Assembly (NCBI RefSeq): GCF_004403465.1
Contig: NZ_SOGQ01000055.1
Location: 52,746-116,745, forward strand
Length of the DNA: 64,000 nucleotides
Reading direction: 5' to 3'
DNA from: Cryobacterium sinapicolor
GTDB lineage: Bacteria > Actinomycetota > Actinomycetes > Actinomycetales > Microbacteriaceae
The translations under genes and the position numbers were made by a program. The notes below the pieces were generated by a model. It saw only the letters and a list, made by a program, of their open reading frames with translations, was not told the DNA's origin and did no database searches. Of the stretch, positions 55,602 to 64,000 are shown one piece after another (position 1 is the first letter of the stretch; each line of letters begins with the position of its first letter).

Positions 55602-58600
55602 ATGCCGCAAACACCCCTCTTCTCGCGCTTCAGCGCAGTGCCGAAGCCGCAGGGCCTCTACAACCCGGCCGAGGAGCGCGACGCCTGTGGCCTCGCCATG
55701 GTCGCCACGCTTCGCGGCACCGCCGGGCACGACATCATCACCCTCGCCCTCGACGCGCTCCGAAACCTCGAGCACCGCGGCGCGGTCGGCTCGGATGCCG
55801 GCACCGGTGACGGGGCGGGAATCATCACCCAGGTTCCCGACGAATTCCTGCGGGAGGTAACCGACTTCGCCCTGCCCGAGGCGGGCCGTTACGCGGTCGG
55901 CAATGTGTTCCTGCCCGTCGATCCCACCAAGCGCAGCGGAATCAAGCGGCAGATCAACCGGATCGCCCTGGAAGAGGGGCTCGTCATCCTCGGCTGGCGC
56001 GAGGTTCCCGTGCGCCCCGACGAGGTCGGCAACCTGGCCCGCGCGGCCATGCCGGCCATCCAGCAGCTGTTCGTGCGGAGCACCCGCACGACGGACGCCG
56101 GAGACACTCTCGGCGACATCGCGCTCGACCGCCAGGCCCTCCGGTTGCGGAAGCGCGCCGAACGCGAGCTGGAGATCTACTTTGCGTCTCTGTCCTGCCG
56201 CACCGTGGTCTACAAGGGAATGGTGACGACGCTGCAGCTGGAGCCGTTCTACCCGGACCTGTCCGACCCGCGATTCGTCTCGAAGCTCGCGCTCGTGCAC
56301 TCCCGCTACTCCACCAACACGTTCCCGTCCTGGCCGCTCGCGCAGCCGTTCCGGATGATCGCCCACAACGGCGAAATCAACACCGTGCAGGGCAACCGCA
56401 ACTGGATGCAGGCGCGCCAGTCCCAGCTCGAAACGGAGCTGCTCGGTGACCTGGCGCCGCTGCTGCCGATCGTCACCCCCGGCGGCAGCGACTCGGCCTC
56501 CTTCGATGAGGTCGTCGAACTGCTCAGCCTGTCCGGGCGTTCGCTCCCGCACGCCGTGATGATGATGGTGCCGGAGGCCTGGGAGAACCAGGCCGACCTC
56601 GACGCCGAGCGCCGCGCGTTCTACGAGTACCACTCCATGCTGATGGAGCCGTGGGACGGCCCGGCCGCGATCGTGTTCACCGACGGGTCCCTCGTCGGCG
56701 CCACCCTCGACCGTAACGGGCTGCGTCCCGGCCGCTACCTCATCACCGACGACGGTCTCGTCGTGCTCGCCAGCGAGATCGGTGTACTCGACATCGACCC
56801 CAGCCGCGTGGTGCGCAAGGGCCGCCTGCGTCCCGGCAAGATGTTCCTTGTCGACACGGTCGCCGGCCGCCTGATCGAAGACGACGAGATCAAAGCCGAC
56901 CTCGCGGCGAGTGAGCCGTGGGGAACCTGGCTGGACGCCGGGCGTATCAACCTCAAGGACCTGCCCGACCGGGAGCACATCGTGCACCCGCCGGCATCCG
57001 TCGTGCGGCGTCAGCGCACCTTCGGCTACACCGAGGAGGAGGTGCGGATCCTGCTCGCGCCGATGGCTCGCATCGGCGGGGAGCCGCTGGGCGCGATGGG
57101 CTCCGACACGCCCATCGCGGTGCTCAGCGACCGACCCCGGTTGCTGTTCGACTACTTCACGCAGCAGTTCGCCCAGGTGACGAACCCGCCGCTCGACTCC
57201 ATCCGCGAGGAAGTCGTCACCTCCCTCAAGCTCGGGCTCGGCCCGGAACGCAACCTGTTGTCGGTGGGCCCCGAGCACGCCCGGCAGGTCGTGCTCGACT
57301 TCCCCGTGATCGACAACGACGAGCTCGCGAAGATCCAGCACATCGACCCCGCGCCGGGCAGCCGCACCACCACGACCATCCGCGGGCTCTACCGGTTCGA
57401 AGACGGGCCAGACGCGCTCGAGGCCCGCATCGCGGAGATGTGCGCCGAGGCCGACGCGGCCATCGACGACGGAGCGATGTTCCTCGTTCTGTCAGACCGG
57501 GACTCCAACAAGGACCTGGCCCCGATCCCGTCGCTGCTGATGATCGCCGCGGTGCACCACCATCTGATCCGCACGCAGAACCGGATGAAGGTCGGCATCG
57601 TGGTCGAGGCCGGCGATGTGCGAGAGGTGCACCACGTCGCGCTCCTGATCGGTTACGGCGCCTCCGCCGTCAACCCGTATCTCGCGATGGAAACCTGCGA
57701 AGACTTGGTGCGCAGCGGCTACATCACGAACGGCACGCCCGAACAGGCCGTGCGCAACGTGATCAAGGCCCTCGGCAAGGGCGTGCTCAAGATCATGTCC
57801 AAGATGGGCATCTCGACAGTCTCCTCCTACGCGGGCGCGCAGACCTTCGAGGCCGTGGGACTGAGCCAGGAATTCGTCGACCAGTACTTCACCGGCACCA
57901 CCAGCAAGCTCGGCGGCATCGGCATCGAGGTCGTCGCGGCCGAGAACGAGGCCCGGCACCGGGCGGCGTACCCTGAGGACGCCGCGGTCACCGCGCACGA
58001 ACGCCTCGCCACCGGCGGCGAGTACCAGTGGCGCCGCGACGGGTCTCCGCACCTGTTCAACCCGGACACCATCTTCCGGTTGCAGCACTCCACGCGCACA
58101 CGCCGCTACGACATCTTCCGCGAATACACCAAGCTCGTCGACGACCAGGCGTCGAGCCTGATGACCCTGCGCGGCATGTTCACCTTCACCACCGGCAAGC
58201 GCCACGCCGTGCCGCTGGACGAGGTTGAGCCGGTCTCCGCCATCGTGAAGCGCTTCGCGACCGGCGCGATGAGCTACGGCTCGATCTCCGCCGAGGCGCA
58301 CGAGACCCTCGCCATCGCGATGAACCGCCTCGGCGGCAAGTCCAACACCGGTGAGGGCGGCGAGGACCTCGACCGGTTGCTCGACCCGGAGCGTCGGAGC
58401 GCCGTCAAGCAGGTGGCGTCCGGCCGGTTCGGGGTCACCAGCATGTACCTCTCCCACGCCGACGACATCCAGATCAAGCTGGCGCAGGGTGCCAAACCCG
58501 GTGAGGGAGGCCAGCTGCCGCCCACGAAGGTCTACCCGTGGATTGCGCGCACCCGGCACGCCACCGCCGGCGTCGGCCTCATTTCGCCGCCCCCGCACCA

Positions 58601-60179
58601 CGACATCTACTCGATCGAAGACCTCAAGCAGCTGATCTTCGACCTGAAGCGGGCGAACCCGGCTGCGCGCATCCACACCAAGCTGGTCAGCCAGTCCGGC
58701 ATCGGCGCGGTCGCCGCCGGTGTGGCCAAGGCCCTGTCGGACGTCATCCTCATCTCCGGCCACGACGGCGGCACCGGGGCAAGCCCGCTCAACTCCCTCA
58801 AGCACGCGGGAACCCCCTGGGAACTCGGTCTCGCCGAGACCCAGCAGACCCTGATGCTCAACGGGATGCGCGACCGCGTCGTACTGCAGGTCGACGGCCA
58901 GTTGAAGACCGGCCGCGACGTCATCATCGGCGCGCTGCTCGGTGCAGAGGAGTTCGGTTTCGCCACCGCCCCGCTGATCGTGGAGGGCTGCGTCATGATG
59001 CGCGTCTGTCACCTGGACACCTGCCCCGTCGGGGTGGCCACCCAGAACCCGGAGCTGCGAAAACGCTTCACCGGCAAGGCCGAGCACGTCGTCAACTTTT
59101 TCGAGTTCATCGCCCAGGAGGTGCGCGAGTACCTCGCCGAGCTCGGTTTCCGTAGCCTCGACGAGGCGATCGGCCACCGCGAGGTGCTCGATGTGAACGG
59201 AGCGCTCACGCACTGGAAGGCCTCCGGCCTCGACCTGTCGCCCATCCTCATCGGTCCGGACTTCTCGGCGGGCGAGCCGCGCCAGTCCGGCCGGCCGCAG
59301 GAGCACGAGCTCGAGCTCCACTTCGACAACGAACTGATCCGGCAGAGCGCCGGCGTGCTCGAACACGGCGGGAAGATCTCGATCGCCCTGCCCATCCGCA
59401 ACACCGAACGGGCCGTCGGCACCATGCTCGGCCACGAGGTCACCGTGCGCCACGGCGAGAACGGCCTGCCGTCCGGCTCCATCAACGTCACCCTCACCGG
59501 AAGTGCCGGGCAGTCCTTCGGCGCGTTCCTCCCAAGCGGCATCATCCTGCGGCTCGAGGGTGATTCCAACGACTACGTCGGAAAGGGGCTCTCCGGAGGC
59601 CAGATCACCGTGCGGCCCGACCGCGGCAGCCTGTTCCCGGCCGAGCAGAACGTGATCGCCGGCAACGTCATCGGGTACGGAGCGACCCAGGGCAGCATGT
59701 TCATCCGCGGCATCGTGGGCGAACGCTTCCTGGTGCGTAACTCGGGCGCCACCGCCGTCGTCGAGGGCGTCGGCGACCACGCCCTCGAGTACATGACCGG
59801 GGGACTGGCCGTCATCCTCGGCGAGACAGGCCGCAACCTGGGTGCCGGCATGTCCGGCGGAACCGCGTACGTCTACGGTCTCCGCACCGAGAACGTCAAC
59901 AGTCAGGCCCTCGACTCCGGCGAGCTCACGCTCCTGCCACTCGGCGCCGCGGACCGTGAGATCGTGCGCGACCTGCTCGAACAGCACCACGATCAGACCG
60001 AGTCCGCCCTGGCGGCACGGCTACTGGCCGATTTCGAGACCACCATGTCCACTTTCGTCAAGGTGCTGCCGCGCGACTACGCGGCCGTCCTGGCAACCAG
60101 GCAGACCGCCGTCACCGAGGGCCTCGATCCCGATGGCGTCGTCGTCTGGAACCGCATTCTGGAGGTAACCAATGGCTGA
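55602..60179 (+). CDS. gltB: Glutamate synthase (NADPH) large subunit
   Basis: Transfers the glutamine amide to 2-oxoglutarate. In the 1525-residue protein, a short propeptide precedes the nucleophile Cys 29 ([10 protein letters not shown]) of the class II amidotransferase domain. A central domain and the FMN-binding synthase domain follow ([32 protein letters not shown]). The 3Fe-4S cysteines lie in [17 protein letters not shown]-terminal beta-helix (GXGXG-type repeats) ends the protein. ATG at 55602 leaves a usual propeptide length; the frame is open to 55521 without conservation. It overlaps gltD by 8 bases. Confidence 0.97.
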   Translation: MPQTPLFSRFSAVPKPQGLYNPAEERDACGLAMVATLRGTAGHDIITLALDALRNLEHRGAVGSDAGTGDGAGIITQVPDEFLREVTDFALPEAGRYAVGNVFLPVDPTKRSGIKRQINRIALEEGLVILGWREVPVRPDEVGNLARAAMPAIQQLFVRSTRTTDAGDTLGDIALDRQALRLRKRAERELEIYFASLSCRTVVYKGMVTTLQLEPFYPDLSDPRFVSKLALVHSRYSTNTFPSWPLAQPFRMIAHNGEINTVQGNRNWMQARQSQLETELLGDLAPLLPIVTPGGSDSASFDEVVELLSLSGRSLPHAVMMMVPEAWENQADLDAERRAFYEYHSMLMEPWDGPAAIVFTDGSLVGATLDRNGLRPGRYLITDDGLVVLASEIGVLDIDPSRVVRKGRLRPGKMFLVDTVAGRLIEDDEIKADLAASEPWGTWLDAGRINLKDLPDREHIVHPPASVVRRQRTFGYTEEEVRILLAPMARIGGEPLGAMGSDTPIAVLSDRPRLLFDYFTQQFAQVTNPPLDSIREEVVTSLKLGLGPERNLLSVGPEHARQVVLDFPVIDNDELAKIQHIDPAPGSRTTTTIRGLYRFEDGPDALEARIAEMCAEADAAIDDGAMFLVLSDRDSNKDLAPIPSLLMIAAVHHHLIRTQNRMKVGIVVEAGDVREVHHVALLIGYGASAVNPYLAMETCEDLVRSGYITNGTPEQAVRNVIKALGKGVLKIMSKMGISTVSSYAGAQTFEAVGLSQEFVDQYFTGTTSKLGGIGIEVVAAENEARHRAAYPEDAAVTAHERLATGGEYQWRRDGSPHLFNPDTIFRLQHSTRTRRYDIFREYTKLVDDQASSLMTLRGMFTFTTGKRHAVPLDEVEPVSAIVKRFATGAMSYGSISAEAHETLAIAMNRLGGKSNTGEGGEDLDRLLDPERRSAVKQVASGRFGVTSMYLSHADDIQIKLAQGAKPGEGGQLPPTKVYPWIARTRHATAGVGLISPPPHHDIYSIEDLKQLIFDLKRANPAARIHTKLVSQSGIGAVAAGVAKALSDVILISGHDGGTGASPLNSLKHAGTPWELGLAETQQTLMLNGMRDRVVLQVDGQLKTGRDVIIGALLGAEEFGFATAPLIVEGCVMMRVCHLDTCPVGVATQNPELRKRFTGKAEHVVNFFEFIAQEVREYLAELGFRSLDEAIGHREVLDVNGALTHWKASGLDLSPILIGPDFSAGEPRQSGRPQEHELELHFDNELIRQSAGVLEHGGKISIALPIRNTERAVGTMLGHEVTVRHGENGLPSGSINVTLTGSAGQSFGAFLPSGIILRLEGDSNDYVGKGLSGGQITVRPDRGSLFPAEQNVIAGNVIGYGATQGSMFIRGIVGERFLVRNSGATAVVEGVGDHALEYMTGGLAVILGETGRNLGAGMSGGTAYVYGLRTENVNSQALDSGELTLLPLGAADREIVRDLLEQHHDQTESALAARLLADFETTMSTFVKVLPRDYAAVLATRQTAVTEGLDPDGVVVWNRILEVTNG

Positions 60180-61629
60180 TCCGAAGGGATTCCTCAAGAC
60201 CACCGAACGGGAGCTGCCCGCCCGCCGGCCCGTCTCCGTTCGTCTCATGGACTGGAAAGAGGTCTATGAGCAGGGCGACGCCACGCAGCTCAAACGCCAG
60301 GCCGGCCGCTGCATGGACTGCGGTGTCCCGTTCTGCCAGCAGGGCTGCCCACTCGGAAACATCATCCCGGAATGGAACGACCTCACCTGGCGCGACGAGG
60401 GCCGTCAGGCCATCGAACGGCTCCACGTGACGAACAACTTCCCGGAGTTCACCGGTCGTCTCTGCCCGGCGCCCTGCGAGTCGGCCTGCGTGCTCGGCAT
60501 CAGCCAGCCGCCGGTGACCATCAAGCAGGTCGAGGTCTCCATCATCGATCAGGCGTTCGCCAACGGATGGGTGCAGCCCCAGCCGCCCGGACGCCTCACC
60601 GGCAAAACGGTCGCCGTCGTCGGCTCCGGCCCGGCCGGCCTCGCAGCCGCCCAACAGCTCACCCGGGCCGGCCACACGGTCGCGGTCTTCGAACGCGACG
60701 ACCGCATCGGCGGGCTACTGCGTTACGGCATCCCGGACTTCAAGATGGAGAAGAAGCACCTCGAGACCCGTCTGGGCCAGATGACCGCCGAGGGCACCCG
60801 CTTCCGTGCGGGCGTCACCATCGGCGTCGACATCGCCTGGGACGACCTTCGGGCCCGCTATGACGCCGTGGTCGTCGCCACGGGGGCCCTGGTGCCCCGC
60901 GACCTGCCGATCCCCGGCCGCGACCTGCCGGGCGTGCACTTCGCCATGGAATACCTGGTGCAGCAGAACCGGGTCGGCGCCGGCGACACGGTCGACCAGC
61001 AGATCACCGCGGAGGGCAAGCACGTGGTCGTTCTCGGCGGCGGTGACACGGGTGCGGACTGTATCGGCACGGCGCACCGCCAGGGCGCAGCATCGGTCAC
61101 CAACCTCGCCATCGGCCGCCAGCCGGGCACGGATCGACCGGAGCACCAGCCCTGGCCGCTGTCGCCGACACTGTTCGAGGTGTCGAGCGCCCACGAGGAG
61201 GGCGGCAACCGCGAGTACCTGGTGTCGACGGTGGAGTTCCTGGCCAACGAGTCCGGCGAGGTGCGCGCCATCCGAGTGGCTGAAACCGAATTCCTGGACG
61301 GACGCCGGGTGCCCAAGGCCGGCACGGAACGCGAGATCCCCGCGGACCTGGTTCTTCTGGCCATGGGTTTCACCGGTCCCGAATCGCGCGAGCTGACCGA
61401 CCAGCTGCACGTACCGGTCGATGGGCGGAGTAATGTCGAACGTGACGAAAAATACCAGACCAGCCATGAGGGCGTGTTCGTAGCCGGTGATGCCGGCCGG
61501 GGCCAATCCCTCATCGTCTGGGCGATCGCCGAAGGTCGGGCTGCCGCGGCAGCCGTCGACACATTCCTCGAAGGCGAGACGCAACTGCCTGCACCGGTCA
61601 CACCGACCGATCATGCCTTCGCAATCTGA
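60172..61629 (+). CDS. gltD: Glutamate synthase (NADPH) small subunit
   Basis: FAD-dependent subunit passing electrons from NADPH to GltB. In the 485-residue protein, the N-terminal iron-sulfur cysteines are [17 protein letters not shown] (C47, C50, C55, C59) and [12 protein letters not shown]-binding [15 protein letters not shown] and NADPH-binding [16 protein letters not shown] follow, with the late motif [22 protein letters not shown]. The start lies inside the gltB 3' end. Confidence 0.97.
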   Translation: MADPKGFLKTTERELPARRPVSVRLMDWKEVYEQGDATQLKRQAGRCMDCGVPFCQQGCPLGNIIPEWNDLTWRDEGRQAIERLHVTNNFPEFTGRLCPAPCESACVLGISQPPVTIKQVEVSIIDQAFANGWVQPQPPGRLTGKTVAVVGSGPAGLAAAQQLTRAGHTVAVFERDDRIGGLLRYGIPDFKMEKKHLETRLGQMTAEGTRFRAGVTIGVDIAWDDLRARYDAVVVATGALVPRDLPIPGRDLPGVHFAMEYLVQQNRVGAGDTVDQQITAEGKHVVVLGGGDTGADCIGTAHRQGAASVTNLAIGRQPGTDRPEHQPWPLSPTLFEVSSAHEEGGNREYLVSTVEFLANESGEVRAIRVAETEFLDGRRVPKAGTEREIPADLVLLAMGFTGPESRELTDQLHVPVDGRSNVERDEKYQTSHEGVFVAGDAGRGQSLIVWAIAEGRAAAAAVDTFLEGETQLPAPVTPTDHAFAI

Positions 61630-61633
61630 TTGG

Positions 61634-61648
61634 TCACTGATCCAGTGA
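61634..61648. other. Small hairpin after gltD
   Basis: TCACTG (61634-61639) pairs with CAGTGA (61643-61648) around three bases, 4 bases past the gltD stop. It is too short to call a terminator with confidence. Confidence 0.3.
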
Positions 61649-61739
61649 TTCGATTCCAAGAGATCCACCATCCCGTGGTCTCCCGCCCCACAACAGAACA
61701 GATGCGCCAAACAAGCGCGGAAATCGGAGATATTTCAGT

Positions 61740-63185
61740 ATGAGACGCGCCAAAATCGTCGCCACCCTCGGGCCGGCAGCATCCAGCTACGATCAAATTC
61801 GTGCCCTTATCGATGCCGGTGTCGACGTCTGTCGGATGAACCTGAGCCACGGGGACTACCAGGTCCACGAGGGTGTTTACGCCAACGTACGGAAAGCGGC
61901 GAACGACTCCGGTCGTGCCGTCGCCGTGATGGTCGACCTGCAGGGACCGAAGATCCGTCTCGGCAAGTTCGAAGGCGGCCCTTACGAACTGGCCGTCGGC
62001 GACATCTTTAAGATCACCACGGAAGAGATCCTGGGCAACAAGGAGCTTTCCGGCACCACGTACAAGGGCTTGCCCCAGGACGTCAAGCCGGGTGACTTCC
62101 TGCTGATCGACGACGGCAAGGTCAAGGTCGAGGTGGTGGCCACGAACGACACCGTCGTCACGACCACGGTCGTCGTCGCCGGCCCCGTCTCGAACAACAA
62201 GGGCATCAACCTGCCGGGAGTCGCCGTCAACGTTCCTGCGCTGTCCGAGAAGGACGAAGCCGACCTGCGCTGGGGCCTCCGCCTCGGCACGGACCTGATC
62301 GCGCTGTCGTTCGTTCGCGACGCCGCCGACATCACCCGCGTTCACGAGATCATGGCCGAAGAAGGCCGCCGCGTTCCCGTGATCGCGAAGATCGAGAAGC
62401 CGCAGGCCGTCGAGAACCTCGAAGACATCGTCGACGCGTTCGACGCCATCATGGTCGCCCGTGGCGACCTGGGCGTCGAACTGCCGCTCGAGGCCGTCCC
62501 GATCGTCCAGAAGCACGCGGTCGAGATCGCCCGTCGCATGGCCAAGCCGGTCATCGTGGCGACGCAGATGCTCGAGTCCATGATCCACAGCCCGGTGCCG
62601 ACACGTGCGGAGACGTCTGACGTCGCCAATGCCGTGCTCGACGGCGCGGATGCGGTCATGCTCAGTGGCGAGACCAGCGTCGGGGAATACCCCGTCGTGA
62701 CGGTCCAAACGATGGCGCGCATCGTCGCCTCGACCGAGGACCACGGCCTGGAGCGCATCGCTCCGCTGACGAACAAACCCCGTACCCAGGGTGGTGCGAT
62801 CACTCTCGCTGCCATCGAGGTTGCCGAGTTCGTCGAAGCGAAGTTCCTGTGTATCTTCACGGAGTCCGGTGACTCGGTCAGAAGGATGTCCCGTCTGCGG
62901 TCGAAGATCCCCATGCTGGCCTTCACCCCGGAGCCCGGAATCCGTCGTCGTCTGGCCCTCACCTGGGGAATCCAGACCTATCTGGTCGACCGCGTCACCC
63001 ACACGGACGCCATGTTCGGACAGGTGGATGACATCCTGCTCGGCCAGGGTCTGGCCCAGCTCGGTGACAAGGTCGTCGTCATCAGCGGTTCCCCTCCCGG
63101 AATCGCGGGTTCCACGAACGACATCCGTGTGCACCGCGTCGGCGATGCCCACAATGAAGTTCACCCGGCCTACGCGAAGAGCTAG
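61740..63185 (+). CDS. pyk: Pyruvate kinase
   Basis: Last step of glycolysis, making ATP and pyruvate from PEP. The 481-residue protein has RRAKIVATLGPA, CRMNLSHGDY, VDLQGPKIRLGKF, the catalytic VIAKIEKPQAVENL, MVARGDLGVELP and MLSGETSVGEYP. The C-terminal allosteric domain is complete. GGAGA lies upstream of the ATG. A very strong hairpin follows 10 bases after the stop, ending the unit. Confidence 0.97.
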   Translation: MRRAKIVATLGPAASSYDQIRALIDAGVDVCRMNLSHGDYQVHEGVYANVRKAANDSGRAVAVMVDLQGPKIRLGKFEGGPYELAVGDIFKITTEEILGNKELSGTTYKGLPQDVKPGDFLLIDDGKVKVEVVATNDTVVTTTVVVAGPVSNNKGINLPGVAVNVPALSEKDEADLRWGLRLGTDLIALSFVRDAADITRVHEIMAEEGRRVPVIAKIEKPQAVENLEDIVDAFDAIMVARGDLGVELPLEAVPIVQKHAVEIARRMAKPVIVATQMLESMIHSPVPTRAETSDVANAVLDGADAVMLSGETSVGEYPVVTVQTMARIVASTEDHGLERIAPLTNKPRTQGGAITLAAIEVAEFVEAKFLCIFTESGDSVRRMSRLRSKIPMLAFTPEPGIRRRLALTWGIQTYLVDRVTHTDAMFGQVDDILLGQGLAQLGDKVVVISGSPPGIAGSTNDIRVHRVGDAHNEVHPAYAKS

Positions 63186-63194
63186 TAGCGCCAC

Positions 63195-63242
63195 CACGAC
63201 AGAGCCCCGCCACCCGGTTTCGGGTGGCGGGGCTCTGTCGTG
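63195..63242. terminator. Strong terminator hairpin after pyk
   Basis: A perfect 22-bp stem (63195-63216 with 63221-63242) and GTTT loop, 10 bases after the pyk stop. There is no U-tract, which is frequent for actinobacterial terminators. Confidence 0.8.
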
Positions 63243-63285
63243 TGCTGCTGCAAATCCCTGGCCTCTCGGGCACACGGACTCACCG

Positions 63286-63328
63286 CCTCCGGGCGGCACT
63301 CTGTTCCCCTACAGTGCCGCCCAGGAGG
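63286..63328. other. Second hairpin in the pyk-HExxH gene intergenic region
   Basis: CCTCC plus GGGCGGCACT (63286-63300) pairs with AGTGCCGCCC (63313-63322) and GGAGG (63324-63328), leaving one bulged A and a 12-base loop. The 318-base gap from 63186 to 63503 otherwise holds no gene, only the terminator, this hairpin and the operator-like sites. Confidence 0.6.
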
Positions 63329-63403
63329 CTGTGCGCGTGCACACCCCGCGAACGGAGCGCGGCCAACGTCCGTGGCGTACACGGGTCCCCCGACCCGGTA
63401 GCC

Positions 63404-63451
63404 TAGACATGTCCAACCAAAGGCTAGGCTAGCACCTGATGGACATGTCTA
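63404..63451. promoter_or_regulatory. Paired GACATGTC operator-like sites
   Basis: TAGACATGTCCA (63404-63415) and TGGACATGTCTA (63440-63451) are exact reverse complements, each built on the palindrome GACATGTC, with centres 36 bp apart. TAGCCTAG at 63400 and AGGCTAGGCTAG at 63421 lie at and between them. They sit 53 bases before the HExxH gene. The layout suggests two dimer sites for a repressor, possibly an XRE-type protein acting with this protease; this is inference. Confidence 0.6.
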
Positions 63452-63503
63452 ATGTCACCGATCGGCCCTGCACGGGACGGCCATGCGGGGAGGGGAACCA
63501 AAC

Positions 63504-63998
63504 GTGAACTACGAAGCACGTACGGAACGGGCGCGCAAGCTCGTGGCCGACCTCGACCTCCCGCGTCCGCTGACCGTCGAGCGACTGCACCAATACATGG
63601 AAGGGCTGCGAGGCAAGGCGATCGTGATTCGAGCGGCGAGTCCGCGCCTGATCGAATCCGGAGTCTGCGGGCTGTGGATCGAGGTCGCGGGCGAGAACTT
63701 CGAGCGCATCCACCATGCGCCGACGGACTCCGCCGTCCACCGGCAGCAGTTCATCAACCACGAGTTCGGCCACATGATCCTGCGGCACGAGAAGACACTG
63801 GTGTCGGCCGATCGCGTCGCGCTGCTCGCGCCGCTCATCCCGTTGGACTCGATCGCGTATGCGCTGTCGCGCAGCAACTTCACCGACGGGCAGGAAGCCC
63901 TCGCCGAGGCGATCGGGGACCGGCTGGCCCTGATCATGCTGCAGGACAACGCCGACGCGGCCCACGGCCCCCGCACCGGCTTCGGACGGGTGCTCTAG
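63504..63998 (+). CDS. ImmA/IrrE-like metallopeptidase-family protein
   Basis: 164-residue soluble protein with a zinc-protease motif NHEFGHMILRHE (HExxH at 86-90), preceded by a strand-turn region (VIRAASPRLIESGVCGLWIEVAG) as in ImmA/IrrE proteins. Such proteins often cleave or displace a partner XRE repressor. No repressor gene is visible, though the window ends 2 bases later. The GTG at 63504 follows GGGGAGGGG by about 9 bases and begins MNYEARTERARKLVADLDL; ATG at 63483 overlaps that ribosome binding site. The substrate is unknown. Confidence 0.78.
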   Translation: MNYEARTERARKLVADLDLPRPLTVERLHQYMEGLRGKAIVIRAASPRLIESGVCGLWIEVAGENFERIHHAPTDSAVHRQQFINHEFGHMILRHEKTLVSADRVALLAPLIPLDSIAYALSRSNFTDGQEALAEAIGDRLALIMLQDNADAAHGPRTGFGRVL

Positions 63999-64000
63999 TT

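Overview
The window is high-GC actinobacterial chromosome. Gene content and order (secDF-rel, ruvX-mltG-aroECKB, efp-nusB-pyrR-pyrBC-carAB-pyrF, gmk-rpoZ-coaBC-metK-priA-fmt-rsmB-rpe, his-trp-lgt-gltBD-pyk), a mIHF-type domain, a PriA without a nucleotide-binding loop and several apparently leaderless genes point to Actinomycetota. A Microbacteriaceae member close to Cryobacterium or Leifsonia is my inference. Almost all of it is core metabolism. I see no rRNA, tRNA, CRISPR array, insertion sequence, prophage or integrase.

Layout. 1-4.6 kb: secD (5' partial), secF and the bifunctional (p)ppGpp enzyme rel. 4.6-7.4 kb, minus strand: an AbiEi-like orphan, a DUF349 protein and a membrane-anchored cyclophilin. 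7.5-13.8 kb: rarA, rpsD, two small membrane proteins, alaS and ruvX. 13.8-18.9 kb: mltG and the shikimate genes aroE-aroC-aroK-aroB. 18.9-26.1 kb: an accessory block set between aroB and aroQ. It holds a broken GAF-domain regulator, a truncated aldehyde dehydrogenase, sixA, an AI-2E-family permease, lepB, a VOC protein, a DUF1508 protein and heme o synthase. Most of the window's odd repeats lie there. 26.1-28.7 kb: aroQ, efp, nusB and a thioredoxin-fold membrane protein. 28.8-37.6 kb: the pyrimidine operon, preceded by a PyrR-binding RNA hairpin that can occlude the pyrR ribosome binding site. 37.6-46.6 kb: a mIHF-guanylate kinase fusion, rpoZ, coaBC, metK, priA, fmt, rsmB, rpe. 46.6-54.4 kb: hisE-hisG-hisF-hisI running into trpE and the trp genes. 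54.5-63.2 kb: lgt, gltB, gltD and pyk, closed by a 22-bp perfect hairpin. 63.4-64 kb: paired palindromic operator-like sites before a small HExxH (ImmA/IrrE-like) protein.

How it fits together. aroE/C/K/B/Q make chorismate for the trp genes. The his branch and the pyr operon both draw on PRPP. gltBD supplies glutamate, and carA, trp and his reactions use glutamine nitrogen. Many junctions overlap by 1-8 bp (ATGA, TAATG), so long co-transcribed units are likely.

The best candidates for a second look are the in-frame mIHF-Gmk fusion, the decaying aroB-aroQ block with its 21-bp inverted repeat and 21-bp tandem repeats, the paired GACATGTC operators before the HExxH protein, and the repeated palindromes at the hisE stop codon. 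I found no clearly new multi-gene defence or biosynthetic system.
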